Shown here: positions 17,962 to 27,851 of the stretch, piece by piece | Layout: the number at the start of each line of letters is the position of its first letter | How positions within the stretch are numbered: position 1 is the stretch's first letter | Made by a program: the position numbers and the translations under genes | Notes under the pieces: generated by a model | Databases searched by the model: none | What the model was told of the DNA's origin: nothing | The model's input: only the letters and a program-made list of their open reading frames with translations | NCBI RefSeq assembly: GCF_018829635.1 | Contig: NZ_JAHKKG010000001.1 | Coordinates: 744,001 to 808,000 of the forward strand | DNA from: Paractinoplanes bogorensis | GTDB taxonomy: Bacteria; Actinomycetota; Actinomycetes; Mycobacteriales; Micromonosporaceae | DNA: 64,000 bases | Reading direction: 5' to 3'

Positions 17962-19472
17962 ACCTGCATGCTGGCCGAGCCGGCCGGGGCGACCCCGTCC
18001 ACGGCCAGCTTGGTCCAGCCGGTGGTGCCGGTCGGCAGGATGCTCGAGGACACGCCGCCGAGCCACTTGTCGTTGGCGTCGAACCAGCTCAGCGCGATCT
18101 GGGTGGTGCCCGTGGCCGCGTTGCCGCGGGCCCACACCTCGCCGTGCCACTTCTGGCCGGGCTTGACCGGGGCGATCGGCGCGACGCGGTAGGACGGCGA
18201 CGAGCCGGCCGAGGTCTTACCGGTGTTGGTCATGCTGATCGACCACTTGCCCGTGCGGGCCATGCTCTGCGTCTTGACGGCCAGGCCCAGCTCGGGCATG
18301 TACGCGCGCCACGGGGTCAGGTTGTTGCCCGCTTCGAAGCTCGGGTCCATCAGGCTGACCGGCATGTTCGTGTTGGTCCAGCCCGCCTTGACCACAGCGG
18401 CGGCCGGCTTGGCGCTGCCGTCGAGACGGTAGAGCCCGTAGCTGTACTGGGCCGGGATCTTGGAGACGGCCGAGGTCGGGATGGCGCCCTGGGTGAAGTC
18501 GTTCAGCGTCCACGGTGCCACCGACTGCACGCCGGCCACCTCGGCCGCCTCGAACACGCGGGCCAGGAACGCGGCCTGCTCGCCCTCGGTGTTCTGGATG
18601 GTGTTGAGGCCGGTCTCGCCGATCACCATCGGGTAGGGGGCCACGGTGGCCTGCGCGTTCTTGATGATCGAGAGGGCGCGCTCGGAGTTGCCGTAGAGGT
18701 GGAAGTCGTAGTAGTCGATCGGGGTCGAGGCCAGGGCGGACTTGATCCGGGCCATGCCGGGAGCGCCCGACACACCGTCGACCGAGAAGGTCAGCGGCAT
18801 CGTGGGGAACGCGCTGCGCAGCGACGGGATCAGCTTCCTGGCCCAGTTGACGGCCACGGTGTCGCCCGCGTTGAACTCGTTCTGCAGCTCGACCGACAGG
18901 ACGCGCTTGTCGTCCTTGTAGGCCCGGAGGATCCGGTTCGCCCAGTTCTGGCTGTTGGCGATCTCGTCGTAGCCGTCCCACCAGTCGAACAGGGTGAACT
19001 TGACGGTCATGCCCCGTGCCGAGGCCATGTCCACGAACTGGGCCAGGCGCTGCTGATAGGTGTCGGACGGCATCGGGAAACCGAACTGGGTCGGGAAGAT
19101 GATGATCCGCACGTTGTCGGCGCCGAGCGCGTCGGCCTTGGCCAGGTCGGCGTTGATCTTGGCGGCGTCCCAGTTCGTCCACATTTTCGACCAGCCCGCG
19201 CCCGACGGGTAGTAGTTCAGCGACTTCGCCGTCTTGACCGCGGCCAGGCGGGAGGCCAGCGTCGGAACCGTGCTGACCTCGGTCGCCTTGGTGGCGACGG
19301 CCTTGGTGGCCGCCGGCTTGGCGGCGGTCTTGGCCGGAGCGCTGGTCTTCATGACCGACTTGGCGGGAGCGGCGGGCTTGTGGGGCGCGGCGGTTGCCGG
19401 CGCGTGCGGCAGGGCGAGGCCCAGAAGCACGGACGAGGCGAGAGCGGCGGCACAGCGGCGAGCGGAGAACAC
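17895..19472 (-). CDS. secreted GH5-type glycoside hydrolase with C-terminal carbohydrate-binding module
   Basis: 525 aa from GTG 19472, which gives a clean signal peptide (FSARRCAAALASSVLLGLAL, cleavage near ATAA). A TTG at 19529 was rejected: no ribosome site and a poor signal. An Ala/Lys/Pro/Thr linker (about residues 30-75) leads to a TIM-barrel catalytic domain of clan A: acid/base Glu in VELQNEFNAGD, nucleophile Glu in PMVIGETGLNT. A C-terminal beta-sandwich (MDPSFEAGNNLTPW ... VKPGQKWHGEVWARG) looks like a CBM4/9-type module. Probable endo-glucanase or mannanase; the substrate is not determined. It faces the glycan operon and overlaps its last gene, so trimming of that glycan is possible. 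Confidence 0.85.
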   Translation of the reverse strand: MFSARRCAAALASSVLLGLALPHAPATAAPHKPAAPAKSVMKTSAPAKTAAKPAATKAVATKATEVSTVPTLASRLAAVKTAKSLNYYPSGAGWSKMWTNWDAAKINADLAKADALGADNVRIIIFPTQFGFPMPSDTYQQRLAQFVDMASARGMTVKFTLFDWWDGYDEIANSQNWANRILRAYKDDKRVLSVELQNEFNAGDTVAVNWARKLIPSLRSAFPTMPLTFSVDGVSGAPGMARIKSALASTPIDYYDFHLYGNSERALSIIKNAQATVAPYPMVIGETGLNTIQNTEGEQAAFLARVFEAAEVAGVQSVAPWTLNDFTQGAIPTSAVSKIPAQYSYGLYRLDGSAKPAAAVVKAGWTNTNMPVSLMDPSFEAGNNLTPWRAYMPELGLAVKTQSMARTGKWSISMTNTGKTSAGSSPSYRVAPIAPVKPGQKWHGEVWARGNAATGTTQIALSWFDANDKWLGGVSSSILPTGTTGWTKLAVDGVAPAGSASMQVHLKSGDNTGTVWFDDAVITAS

Positions 19473-19604
19473 GGCTGGTCGGGGCCCTTCGGTCAGAATG
19501 CGGAATGTTTCTTGGGAGCGCCCCCTCAATCGGTCGGATCGTTCGCGCTAGTTGGGTTTCCAAGTGGCAGTGCCGTTGCAGCCGGTGGTGGACAGGGTGC
19601 AGCG

Positions 19605-19629
19605 GCCGGGCACCCCGATCGGGCCCGGC
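19605..19629 (-). terminator. possible stem-loop after cobIJ
   Basis: GCCGGGC / GCCCGGC inverted repeat with an 11-base loop, about 18 bases beyond the cobIJ stop on the minus strand. The stem is only 7 bp, without a T-run; it could end the cobG-cobH-cobIJ transcript before the glycosidase gene. Weak evidence. Confidence 0.35.
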
Positions 19630-19647
19630 TGTGCGGTGGTGCGCCTG

Positions 19648-21123
19648 TTACTCGGTGGGGTAGGTGCGGGGGGTGTAGACGAACGTGGTGCCGTCGCCGC
19701 GGCCGATCGCCCGGGTCTGCGACGACCCGATGATCAGCAGACAGCGCATGTCGACCGTGGCTGGGTCGAGCTCGGCCAGCGTGGTGACCCGGACCGACTC
19801 CTGCGGCCCGCCGACATCACGGCCGACGACGACCGGGGTGCTACCGGCGCGGTGCTCGAGCAGCAGGGCCCGGGCATCGACGAGCTGCTGTCGGCGCGAC
19901 TTCGACGCCGGGTTGTAGACCGCGATCACCAGGTCGGCGCGGGCGGCGTGCTCGAGGCGGGAGGCGATCTGCGACCAGGGCTTGAGCCGGTCGGAGAGCG
20001 AGATGACGCAGAAGTCGTGCCCGAGCGGGGCGCCGGCCCGGCTCGCCACGGCCTGGGCGGCGGTGAGACCGGGGACGATCCGTACCTCGACGTCCTTCCA
20101 CTGCGGGTCCTCGCTGACCTCGAGCACGGCGGCGGCCATGGCGAACACACCCGGATCGCCGGACGAGACGACGGCTACGTTGCGGCCGCGTTTGGCCAGG
20201 TCGAGGGCGAAGGCGGCCCGCTCGGCCTCGACCCGGTTGTCGGACGGGTGCTTGCGCTGGTGCGTCCGGGTTGCGACGCGGTCGAGGTAGGGCTGGTAGC
20301 CGATCAGGTCGTCGGCTGCCGCCAGGACGCCGCGGGCCTCCGCCGTGAGCCACATCGGGTCGCCCGGTCCGAGCCCGACGACAGTGACTTTCCCGGCTTT
20401 CCGCGAGGGGCGCCCACTGGGCACCAGGGCGAGGGAGAAGTACGGCACCGAGTCCGCGTCGACGTCGGCCAGGGGCGCGTGGCGCTCGCGGTCGGTGGTG
20501 GCGCGCTCGACGTAGAAGGCGTCGTCGAGCCGGCCCGCCCGTTCGAGGGCGGCGCGGACGCCGTCGAAGGTGCGGCCCAGCTTCATCACGGCGGCCGAGT
20601 CGGTGGCGGCCAGCCGGGCGGCCAGCTCGGCCGGGGGCAGGGTGCCGGGCAGGACGGTGAGGACCTCGTCGCGCTCCATCAGCGGGCGGCCGAGCACGGC
20701 CGAGGCGGCGCTGACCGAGGTGATCCCGGGGACGACCTGGGTTTCGTACGAGTGGGAAAGCCTTTTGTGCATGTGCATGTAGGAGCCGTAGAAGAACGGA
20801 TCGCCCTCGGCCAGCACGACCACGTCACGGCCGGCGTCGAGATGCGCGGCCAGGCGGGCGGCGGCCTCGGCGTAGAACTCGTCGATCGCGCCCTGATAGC
20901 CGCCCGGGTGGTCGGTCTCCCCGGTCGTGACCGGGTAGATGAGCGGTTCCTCGATCTGGGTGTCCTTCAGCAGCCCGGCCGCGATCGCGCGGGCGTTGCT
21001 GCGACCGTGGCGGGCCGCGTGGTAGGCGATCACGTCGGCGTTCTCGATGAGGCGGGCGGCCTTGAGCGTGATCAGTTCCGGGTCGCCGGGGCCTACCCCG
21101 ACGCCGTAGAGCTTGCCTTTCAC
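19648..21123 (-). CDS. cobIJ: CobIJ fusion: precorrin-2 C20- and precorrin-3B C17-methyltransferase
   Basis: 491-aa bifunctional SAM-dependent methyltransferase of the aerobic cobalamin pathway. The first half (residues 1-240; [46 protein letters not shown]) is CobI, methylating precorrin-2 at C20. The second half (from about 243; [66 protein letters not shown]) is CobJ, methylating precorrin-3B at C17 with ring contraction. Such fusions are usual in actinobacteria. Start GTG 21123 overlaps the cobH stop (GTGA), so it is coupled to cobG-cobH. Confidence 0.96.
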   Translation of the reverse strand: MKGKLYGVGVGPGDPELITLKAARLIENADVIAYHAARHGRSNARAIAAGLLKDTQIEEPLIYPVTTGETDHPGGYQGAIDEFYAEAAARLAAHLDAGRDVVVLAEGDPFFYGSYMHMHKRLSHSYETQVVPGITSVSAASAVLGRPLMERDEVLTVLPGTLPPAELAARLAATDSAAVMKLGRTFDGVRAALERAGRLDDAFYVERATTDRERHAPLADVDADSVPYFSLALVPSGRPSRKAGKVTVVGLGPGDPMWLTAEARGVLAAADDLIGYQPYLDRVATRTHQRKHPSDNRVEAERAAFALDLAKRGRNVAVVSSGDPGVFAMAAAVLEVSEDPQWKDVEVRIVPGLTAAQAVASRAGAPLGHDFCVISLSDRLKPWSQIASRLEHAARADLVIAVYNPASKSRRQQLVDARALLLEHRAGSTPVVVGRDVGGPQESVRVTTLAELDPATVDMRCLLIIGSSQTRAIGRGDGTTFVYTPRTYPTE

Positions 21124-21737
21124 TCTGCCTCCGACGCCAGGGCGTTGACGGCGGCCGCGGTCATGGCGCTGCCGCCACGACGGCCGTGCACGACCAGATA
21201 TTCGAGGTCGGAGGCGGCCAGCGCCTCCTTGGACTCGGCGGCGCCGATGAAACCGACCGGGATGCCCAGCACGGCGGCCGGCCGCGGGGCGCCCTCGGCG
21301 ATCAGCTCGAGCAGGCGGAACAGGGCCGTCGGGGCGTTACCGATGGCCACGACCGCGCCCTCCAGGTGGTCGAGCCACAGGTCGAGGGCGGCCGCGCTGC
21401 GGGTGGTGGCCAGGCGGGCGGCCAGGTCGGGCACCTCGGGAGCACGCAGGGTGCAGATGACCTCGTTGCCGGCCGGGAGGCGCTTGCGGGTGATGCCCGA
21501 GGCGACCATCTCGGCGTCGCACAGGATCGGGGCGCCGTCGAGCAGAGCCTTCCGGGCGGCGATGGCGACCTGCGGGGAGTACGCGATGTCGCGGACCAGG
21601 TCGACCATCCCGCACGCGTGGATCATGCGGACGGCGACCCGCGCCACCTCGGCGGGCAACCCGCCCAGGTCGGCCTCGGCCCGGATCGTGGCGAAGGAAC
21701 GCCGATAGATCTCGGCGCCGTCCCTCTCGTACTCCAT
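21120..21737 (-). CDS. cobH: precorrin-8X methylmutase (CobH)
   Basis: 205 aa. Moves the C11 methyl of precorrin-8X to C12, giving hydrogenobyrinic acid. Motifs: [22 protein letters not shown] with a conserved N-terminal lead, [18 protein letters not shown] segment ([19 protein letters not shown]) bearing the catalytic His, [24 protein letters not shown] and [15 protein letters not shown]. Start ATG 21737 has AGGAGGA upstream, and its first base is the last of the cobG stop (TGATG). The longer upstream frame was rejected. Confidence 0.95.
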   Translation of the reverse strand: MEYERDGAEIYRRSFATIRAEADLGGLPAEVARVAVRMIHACGMVDLVRDIAYSPQVAIAARKALLDGAPILCDAEMVASGITRKRLPAGNEVICTLRAPEVPDLAARLATTRSAAALDLWLDHLEGAVVAIGNAPTALFRLLELIAEGAPRPAAVLGIPVGFIGAAESKEALAASDLEYLVVHGRRGGSAMTAAAVNALASEAE

Positions 21738-23059
21738 CAGTTCCTCCTCGCGGCGGCGACCGCGCGTGCGGTGTCGCCGGTGTACGTCTTTCCGTCCGGT
21801 TCCCGGCTCACGCGGTAGCCGTCCCCGGTGGCCTCGACCCGCACGTGCGCCCCGGATGGGCTGCCACACCCGCGGGCGCAGCCGATCCAGTGCACCGGCA
21901 GGCCGTCCCCGTACGTGGTGGTGGTATCGGCATCGGCGCGCACGTCGGCCAGGGATTTGGCGCAGCCGGGTTTTCCGGCGCAGGCGGTCACGCCGGTCCA
22001 GCGCGAGTGCGGGTCGGTTGGGAGTCCGGCCTCGTCGAGTGCTCGCGCCCAGCGGCGGGCGGCCTCGGGGGTCAGATCCGGCACGACAATTCCGCGACCG
22101 GGGGTGACGACTATGCGCCGGGCCGTGCTGAGCAGCGTGAGGGCCGGGCCGCCGAGCCGGCCGAGTGGCACCAGCGCGCCGACCGCTTGTAGGCCGTCGC
22201 TCTGCCGAACGATCCCTACCGGCGCCGTCGGCTCGCCGTTCCGCGCCGCCGCGTCGACGGGCATCCGCGCTTCGCGTCGTTCAAGATCGCTGGAGTCGCC
22301 ATCCCTAACCCCCGCCCACCCTGGGGATAAGGAAGGGACCCTACCGCTTGTCAAGCCGCCGGAGTGGGTTATCCACAGGGCGGCCGCGGTGCGAGCGGCG
22401 ACAGTTGCCGGGCCATCGGGCAGCTCGTGCAAACGCCACGCGGGCGTTGCCCGGGTCGGTTCAGCGGCGGTAGCGCGCTCGGCCAGGAACGCGTTCGCGG
22501 CGGCCAGCAGCGCCGGCACCACCTGATCTGCGGACACACGGATGCCGTGGTCCTCGTCGGCGAACAGAATGGCGAACTCGTCATCGCCCGGCTCCGCGAG
22601 CTTGCCGCCAGTTGGCGCGGCGACGGGGACGGCGGCCACGTCGGCGGACAGGGGGACTGCGCCGATCGCGAACAGGAAACGGCCGGGCAGGGCGGCCAAG
22701 GCCGGGTCGCCGCACAAGTCCCGGTCCAGCTGTTCGACCAACGCGCGGATCGTGGCGTCGGCCAGGGGTGGGGCGGCGATGTTGCGTACGGTCTCGTGGG
22801 TCTCGGAGGGCAGCAGACCGGCCTCCGCCAGCCGGGCCGCCAACTCCACGGGGTCGGCGTCGATCAAGGCTCTGAGCTGCACATTCGCGCGGGACGTCAG
22901 CTCCAGGAAGCCTGCCGGAGCCAAGGCGTGCAGAGCGGCCAGCTGCGGCCCGGTGATCATGCCGCCGGGGAGGCGGACCCGGGCCAGCGGGCCGTCGGCG
23001 GCCGTGTGCATACGCAGGGCGCCGGGGCACGCATCGACGTCGTTCGCACGGGCAGCCAC
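21737..23059 (-). CDS. cobG: precorrin-3B synthase (CobG)
   Basis: 440-aa siroheme/[4Fe-4S] monooxygenase that uses O2 to make precorrin-3B, the step that marks the aerobic pathway. The nitrite/sulfite reductase-like fold shows its N-terminal ferredoxin-like repeat ([24 protein letters not shown]) and the cluster cysteines C360, C366, C394 and C398 ([12 protein letters not shown] and [11 protein letters not shown]). GTG start at 23059. Residues about 233-277 form a linker that looks foreign in composition (see the inverted repeat inside it), so part of the protein may be an in-frame insertion. First gene of cobG-cobH-cobIJ, divergent from cobN with 258 bases between. Confidence 0.9.
   Translation of the reverse strand: MAARANDVDACPGALRMHTAADGPLARVRLPGGMITGPQLAALHALAPAGFLELTSRANVQLRALIDADPVELAARLAEAGLLPSETHETVRNIAAPPLADATIRALVEQLDRDLCGDPALAALPGRFLFAIGAVPLSADVAAVPVAAPTGGKLAEPGDDEFAILFADEDHGIRVSADQVVPALLAAANAFLAERATAAEPTRATPAWRLHELPDGPATVAARTAAALWITHSGGLTSGRVPSLSPGWAGVRDGDSSDLERREARMPVDAAARNGEPTAPVGIVRQSDGLQAVGALVPLGRLGGPALTLLSTARRIVVTPGRGIVVPDLTPEAARRWARALDEAGLPTDPHSRWTGVTACAGKPGCAKSLADVRADADTTTTYGDGLPVHWIGCARGCGSPSGAHVRVEATGDGYRVSREPDGKTYTGDTARAVAAARRN
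22319..22380. repeat. inverted repeat with DnaA-box-like arms inside cobG
   Basis: CCCTGGGGATAA (22319-22330) and TTATCCACAGGG (22369-22380) form 12-base arms with one mismatch and 38 bases between. The right arm contains TTATCCACA, identical to the classical DnaA box; the left arm reads TTATCCCCA on the minus strand. They lie within or next to the odd CobG linker, so they may mark the ends of a small inserted element. Function is not shown. Confidence 0.5.
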
Positions 23060-23149
23060 GGCCCGGATACTACGTTCGATCCCGGGCGTGGGCGCATCCT
23101 CGGGTCGGGAGAGTCACACCGCGCGACCCTCCTTGACGCGGAGTGCGGG

Positions 23150-23275
23150 CGCCGGGGAGGGTGGTAGGTCACGAGCGGCGACGCTTGCGGAGGAAGCCGG
23201 TGGGAGTCCGGCGCGGTCCCGCCACTGTCACCGAGCCGGCAACGGCTCGGGAGCCAGGAACTCCGGTCGCCGCGA
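23150..23275 (+). ncRNA. cobalamin (AdoCbl) riboswitch upstream of cobN
   Basis: The leader of cobN carries the core of a B12 riboswitch: GAGGAAGCCGGTGGGAGTCC, then GGTCCCGCCACTGT, then the B12 box GGGAGCCAGGAACTCC at about 23249-23264, with a small stem (GAGCCGG/CGGCTC) between the last two. Downstream, GGGG-CGCGGA-CCCC forms a short hairpin just before the GAGGGGGAG ribosome site, a likely expression platform that would block cobN translation when cobalamin is bound. The 5' boundary is approximate. Only cobN is served; cobG-cobH-cobIJ read away from it. Confidence 0.88.
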
Positions 23276-23317
23276 TCTCTACTACCCGGGGCGCGGACCC
23301 CGAGGGGGAGCTTGCGC

Positions 23318-26300
23318 GTGTTCCTGCTGCTGTCGACCTCCGACACCGACCTGCTCAGTGCCCGGGCCAGCGGCTCACCGTGGCGCCTGGCCAACCCGGC
23401 CCGTACGACCGTCGCCGATCTGCCTGCCCTGCTCGAGGACGTGACGCTGGTCGTCGTCCGGATCCTCGGCGGGCGCCGGGCCTGGGAGGAAGGGCTCGAC
23501 GCACTGCTTGCGGGGCCCATTCCGGTGGTCGTGCTGGGCGGCGAGCAGGCGCCGGACGCCGACCTCATGAAGCTGTCGACCGTCCCGGCCGGGGTGGCCG
23601 CCGAGGCCCACCTCTACCTGGCCCAGGGCGGCCCGGACAACCTGAGCGCGGTGCACGACTTCCTCTCCGACACCGTGCTGCTGACCGGGCACGGGTTCGC
23701 CCCGCCGCAGGCCGCACCCGACTGGGGCCACCTGCCCCGGTCGTCGTCAGAAAAAGCCGGGCCAACGGTGGCGGTGCTCTACTACCGCGCCCACCACATG
23801 GCCGGGAACACGGCGTTCATCGAGGCACTGTGCCGGGCGATCGAGGCCAAGGGCGGCCGCCCGTTGCCTCTGTTCACTTCTTCCCTCCGTACGGCCCCGG
23901 AAGAGCTCTTGACCGAATTGCGCAAAGCGGATGCGCTGGTGGTGACGGTGCTCGCCGCGGGTGGCACACGTCCCGCGACGGCAAGTGCGGGCGGCGACGA
24001 CGAGGCGTGGGACGTCGGCGTGCTGGCCGGGCTGGACGTGCCGATCCTGCAGGGGCTGTGCCTGACCAGCAGCCGGGCCGCGTGGGAGGCCAGCGACGAC
24101 GGTCTCTCCCCGCTCGACGCGGCGACCCAGGTGGCGATCCCCGAGTTCGACGGCCGGATCATCACCGTGCCGTTCTCGTTCAAAGAGATCGACCCGGACG
24201 GGCTGTCGGTCTACGTCGCCGACGAGGAGCGGGCGGCCCGGGTGGCCGGCATCGCGCTCGCGCACGCCCGGCTGCGGCACATCCCGCCGGCCGAGCGGCG
24301 CATCGTGCTGATGCTGTCGGCCTATCCGACCAAGCACTCGCGGATCGGCAACGCGGTCGGCCTCGACACCCCGGCCTCGACCGTGGCGCTGATCGAGGCC
24401 ATGCGCGCGCACGGCTATCAGGTCGGCTCGTTCACCGATTACCACGGCGACGCGCTCATCCACGCGCTGATCGCGGCCGGCGGCCAGGACCCGGACTGGC
24501 TGACCGAGGACCAGATGAGCGAGAACAAGGTCAGAATCTCCGGTTCCGCGTACGCGTCCTGGTTCGCCACCCTGCCCGAAGATCTGCGGTCTTCGATGGA
24601 AGAGCACTGGGGCCCGCCGCCGGGCGAGCTCTATGTCGACGGCGGCGACATCGTGCTGGCCGCCCTGCGCGACGAGAACATCGTGGTGATGGTGCAGCCG
24701 CCGCGCGGGTTCGGCGCCAACCCGGTGGCCATCTATCACGACCCCGATCTGCCGCCGTCGCATCACTATCTGGCCGCGTACCGGTGGCTGGCCGACGACT
24801 TCGGCGCCCACGCGGTGGTGCACGTGGGCAAGCACGGCAACCTGGAGTGGCTGCCCGGCAAGAACGTCGGCATGTCCGCCTCGGACGGCACCGACGCGGC
24901 CCTGGGCGACCTGCCGCTGATCTATCCGTTCCTGGTCAACGACCCGGGCGAGGGCACCCAGGCCAAGCGCCGGGCGCACGCCACGCTGGTCGATCACCTG
25001 ATTCCGCCGATGGCGCGGGCCGAGTCGTACGGGGACATCGCCCGCCTCGAGCAGCTGCTCGACGAGCACGCCAACATCGCCACGCTCGACCCGGCCAAGC
25101 TGCCGGCGATCCGGGCCCAGATCTGGACGCTGATCCAGGCCGCCCGGATGGACCACGACCTCGGGCTGGACAACCGGCCCGGTGACGAGGAGTTCGACGA
25201 GTTCATCCTGCACGTCGACGGGTGGCTCTGCGAGGTCAAGGACGTGCAGATCCGCGACGGGCTGCACATCCTGGGCGCGGCGCCAGTGGGCGAGGCGCGG
25301 GTCAACCTGGTGCTGGCCATGCTGCGGGCCCGCCAGATGTGGGCCGGTCAGGTGGCTGCGCTGCCCGGGCTGCGCGAGGCGCTGGGCCTGGCCGAGGACG
25401 CGTCGACCGCCGAGACGGATCTTGTCGAAGCAAAGGCGCGGGCGCTGGTCGTCGCGATGGAGGAAGCGGGCTGGCCCAGTTCTGCTGCCGGCATTGCGGA
25501 CGATTCTCAGGTGCGCCGGGTACTCGAGTTCGCGGCCACCGAAATCGTGCCGCGCCTCGAGCGCACCACCGACGAGGTCAGCAACCTGCTGCACGCGCTC
25601 GACGGCGGCTACGTGCCGGCCGGTCCGAGCGGCTCCCCGCTGCGCGGCCTGATCAACGTGCTGCCCACCGGCCGCAACTTCTACTCGGTCGACCCCAAGG
25701 CGATCCCGAGCGCGCTGGCCTGGGAGACCGGCCAGGCCATGGCCGAGTCGCTGCTCGCCCGGTACAAGACCGACTACGGTGACTGGCCCCGCTCGGTCGG
25801 CCTCTCGGCGTGGGGCACGAGCGCCATGCGGACGGCCGGTGACGACATCGCCGAGATCCTGGCCCTGATCGGTGTTCGCCCGATCTGGGACCCCGCCTCA
25901 CGCCGGGTCACCGGTCTCGAGCCGATCAGCCGCGAGGAGCTGGGCCGGCCCCGGGTCGATGTCACGGTCCGCATCTCGGGCTTCTTCCGTGACGCCTTCC
26001 CGCACGTCGTGGCCATGATGGACGACGCCTTCCGGATGATCGCCGAGCTCGACGAGCCGGACAACTATGTCCGGGCGCACGCCCTGGCCGACCGGGACGA
26101 CCACGGCGACTGGCGGCGGGCCACCACGCGCATCTTCGGGTCGCGGCCGGGGGCGTACGGGGCGGGGATCCTGCCGTTGATCGAGAGCCGCAACTGGCGG
26201 GGTGACGCCGACATCGCCGAGGTCTATGCCGTGTGGGGCGGTTTCGCGTACGGACGTGACCTCGACGGTGTGCCCGCGCGCCCCGACATGGAGAACGCCT

Positions 26301-26845
26301 ACCGGCGGATCGACATCGCGGCCAAGAACATCGACACCCGCGAGCACGACATCGCCGACTCGGACGACTACTACCAGTACCACGGCGGCATGATCGCCAC
26401 GGTGCGCGCGCTGACCGGCAAGGCCCCGGCCGCCTATGTGGGCGACTCGACCAACCCGGACGCCACCCGCACCCGCAGCCTGACCGAGGAGACCGCGCGT
26501 GTCTTCCGGGCCCGCGTGGTCAACCCGCGCTGGATCGGTGCCATGCGCCGGCACGGCTACAAGGGCGCGTTCGAGCTGGCGGCCACGGTCGACTACCTGT
26601 TCGGCTTCGATGCCACGGCCGGGGTGGTCACCGACTACATGTACGAGCAGCTGGCCACCACGTACGCGCTGGACCCGGAGAACCAGAAGTTCTTCCAGCA
26701 GTCCAACACGTGGGCGCTGCACAGCATCACCGAGCGCCTGCTCGAGGCGGCCGAGCGCAAGCTGTGGGACGCCCCCGACCCGGACATGCTGAACCAGTTG
26801 CAGCAGCTCTACCTCGAGACCGAGGGCGACCTCGAGGACAACTAG
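23318..26845 (+). CDS. cobN: cobaltochelatase subunit CobN
   Basis: 1175-aa large subunit of the ATP-dependent cobaltochelatase that inserts cobalt into hydrogenobyrinate diamide; partners CobS and CobT (or ChlI/ChlD-like) are outside the window. Start GTG 23318 lies seven bases after GAGGGGGAG; a TTG at 23312 is too close to that site. Landmarks include the N-terminal LLLSTSDTDLLSARA, VLYYRAHHMAGNTAFIEAL, the central VVHVGKHGNLEWLPGKNVG and GLINVLPTGRNFYSVDPKAIPS. Length and order are normal for CobN. It is riboswitch-controlled and its stop overlaps the convergent next gene by 4 bases (CTAG). Confidence 0.96.
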   Translation: MFLLLSTSDTDLLSARASGSPWRLANPARTTVADLPALLEDVTLVVVRILGGRRAWEEGLDALLAGPIPVVVLGGEQAPDADLMKLSTVPAGVAAEAHLYLAQGGPDNLSAVHDFLSDTVLLTGHGFAPPQAAPDWGHLPRSSSEKAGPTVAVLYYRAHHMAGNTAFIEALCRAIEAKGGRPLPLFTSSLRTAPEELLTELRKADALVVTVLAAGGTRPATASAGGDDEAWDVGVLAGLDVPILQGLCLTSSRAAWEASDDGLSPLDAATQVAIPEFDGRIITVPFSFKEIDPDGLSVYVADEERAARVAGIALAHARLRHIPPAERRIVLMLSAYPTKHSRIGNAVGLDTPASTVALIEAMRAHGYQVGSFTDYHGDALIHALIAAGGQDPDWLTEDQMSENKVRISGSAYASWFATLPEDLRSSMEEHWGPPPGELYVDGGDIVLAALRDENIVVMVQPPRGFGANPVAIYHDPDLPPSHHYLAAYRWLADDFGAHAVVHVGKHGNLEWLPGKNVGMSASDGTDAALGDLPLIYPFLVNDPGEGTQAKRRAHATLVDHLIPPMARAESYGDIARLEQLLDEHANIATLDPAKLPAIRAQIWTLIQAARMDHDLGLDNRPGDEEFDEFILHVDGWLCEVKDVQIRDGLHILGAAPVGEARVNLVLAMLRARQMWAGQVAALPGLREALGLAEDASTAETDLVEAKARALVVAMEEAGWPSSAAGIADDSQVRRVLEFAATEIVPRLERTTDEVSNLLHALDGGYVPAGPSGSPLRGLINVLPTGRNFYSVDPKAIPSALAWETGQAMAESLLARYKTDYGDWPRSVGLSAWGTSAMRTAGDDIAEILALIGVRPIWDPASRRVTGLEPISREELGRPRVDVTVRISGFFRDAFPHVVAMMDDAFRMIAELDEPDNYVRAHALADRDDHGDWRRATTRIFGSRPGAYGAGILPLIESRNWRGDADIAEVYAVWGGFAYGRDLDGVPARPDMENAYRRIDIAAKNIDTREHDIADSDDYYQYHGGMIATVRALTGKAPAAYVGDSTNPDATRTRSLTEETARVFRARVVNPRWIGAMRRHGYKGAFELAATVDYLFGFDATAGVVTDYMYEQLATTYALDPENQKFFQQSNTWALHSITERLLEAAERKLWDAPDPDMLNQLQQLYLETEGDLEDN

Positions 26846-27783
26846 GGAGTCTGGGCCCAGGCCGCCCAGGCGGCCCTCCACTCGGGCGAGGACGAGCCGC
26901 GCTGCCAGGCCTCGTGGGCGGGGCGGCTCGGCACGTCGGGGCCCAGGCCGGTGCCGTGGAGCAGGGTCTCGGCGACGGCCCGGCGGCGGAGGACGGGGTC
27001 GTCGCGGAACCAGGCGGCCTCGTGGTGCAGTGTGCCGAGCTCCGAGATCATGGCGCTGACGGCCGGCTCGGCGTCGGTGGCCGGGGCGTCGCTCAGCTCG
27101 GTCTGGCGTTGCACGGCGGCCGCCCACAGGGTCGTCCAATAGCCCGGGAGCGCCGGCTCGGGGCCGCCCTCGGCCATCCAGCGCCGCTGCTCGGCGGCCT
27201 CGGCCAGCGCCGCCTCGGCCAGCGCCCGGTGCGGTTCGCGGGCCAGGTCGGCGGGCAGCGGCTCGGGCTCGTGGTGCACGTAGTCAGGTGGGGTGCGTCG
27301 CCGGTCGAGCATCGGGATCGGGTCGGTGACGGTCTCGACGGCCGGCTCGCCGGGGTGCCAGTCGCGGCCGACGACGGTGATGCCGACGCCGTCGCGGTCG
27401 GCGCGGACGATCCACCAGCGATCGCCGGCGCGCAGCATGCGGGCGGCGACCGGGTGGCCGTCGACGCGCAGGGTCGCCGGGCCCTCGGTCCATTCGAGGT
27501 CGGCGAAGCGGTCGCCACCGCGGCGTACGTGATGTTCGAGGGTCTCGCGCAGCGGCCCGGGCTCGGCGCGGGCCGTCTCGACCTCGGCCGCGCGGCCATA
27601 GGTCAGCCGAACGGCGACGAGCCGGTCATCGGTGCTGTCGAGGCTGCCGAACGTCTCTTCGGCCGGGCGCAGACCCTCGGCCAGGCCGAAGACGGGCATG
27701 TCACTGGCGGCCAGGACCCGCCGCATGCGTTCGGACTGCTGGGCGAACAGCTCGTCGCGCCCGATGGATCGGTCGAACTCCAT
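26842..27783 (-). CDS. hypothetical protein, actinobacterial
   Basis: 313-aa soluble protein starting at ATG 27783 behind a GGGGAGG ribosome site; an upstream extension was rejected. N-terminus MEFDRSIGRDELFAQQSERMRRVL; middle rich in short beta-type segments (GDRWWIVRADRDGVGITVVGRDW) and an all-alpha C-terminal half with Ala/Trp/Glu-rich helices. No signal peptide, membrane helix or motif that I recognise. It overlaps cobN tail-to-tail by 4 bases and follows a strong terminator, so it is transcribed alone. Confidence 0.75.
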   Translation of the reverse strand: MEFDRSIGRDELFAQQSERMRRVLAASDMPVFGLAEGLRPAEETFGSLDSTDDRLVAVRLTYGRAAEVETARAEPGPLRETLEHHVRRGGDRFADLEWTEGPATLRVDGHPVAARMLRAGDRWWIVRADRDGVGITVVGRDWHPGEPAVETVTDPIPMLDRRRTPPDYVHHEPEPLPADLAREPHRALAEAALAEAAEQRRWMAEGGPEPALPGYWTTLWAAAVQRQTELSDAPATDAEPAVSAMISELGTLHHEAAWFRDDPVLRRRAVAETLLHGTGLGPDVPSRPAHEAWQRGSSSPEWRAAWAAWAQTP

Positions 27784-27805
27784 GATGTGCCTCCCCGACC
27801 CCAGT

Positions 27806-27837
27806 GTGGCAGTGCCGGCACCGGCCGGCACTGCCAC
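27806..27837 (-). terminator. perfect 14-bp stem-loop
   Basis: GTGGCAGTGCCGGC / GCCGGCACTGCCAC with a 4-base loop, a perfect inverted repeat. It lies 14 bases beyond the stop of the secreted-protein gene (27852) on the minus strand and just upstream of the next minus-strand gene, so it should end the former transcript. Confidence 0.8.
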
Positions 27838-27851
27838 GCGGGTTCATCAGG

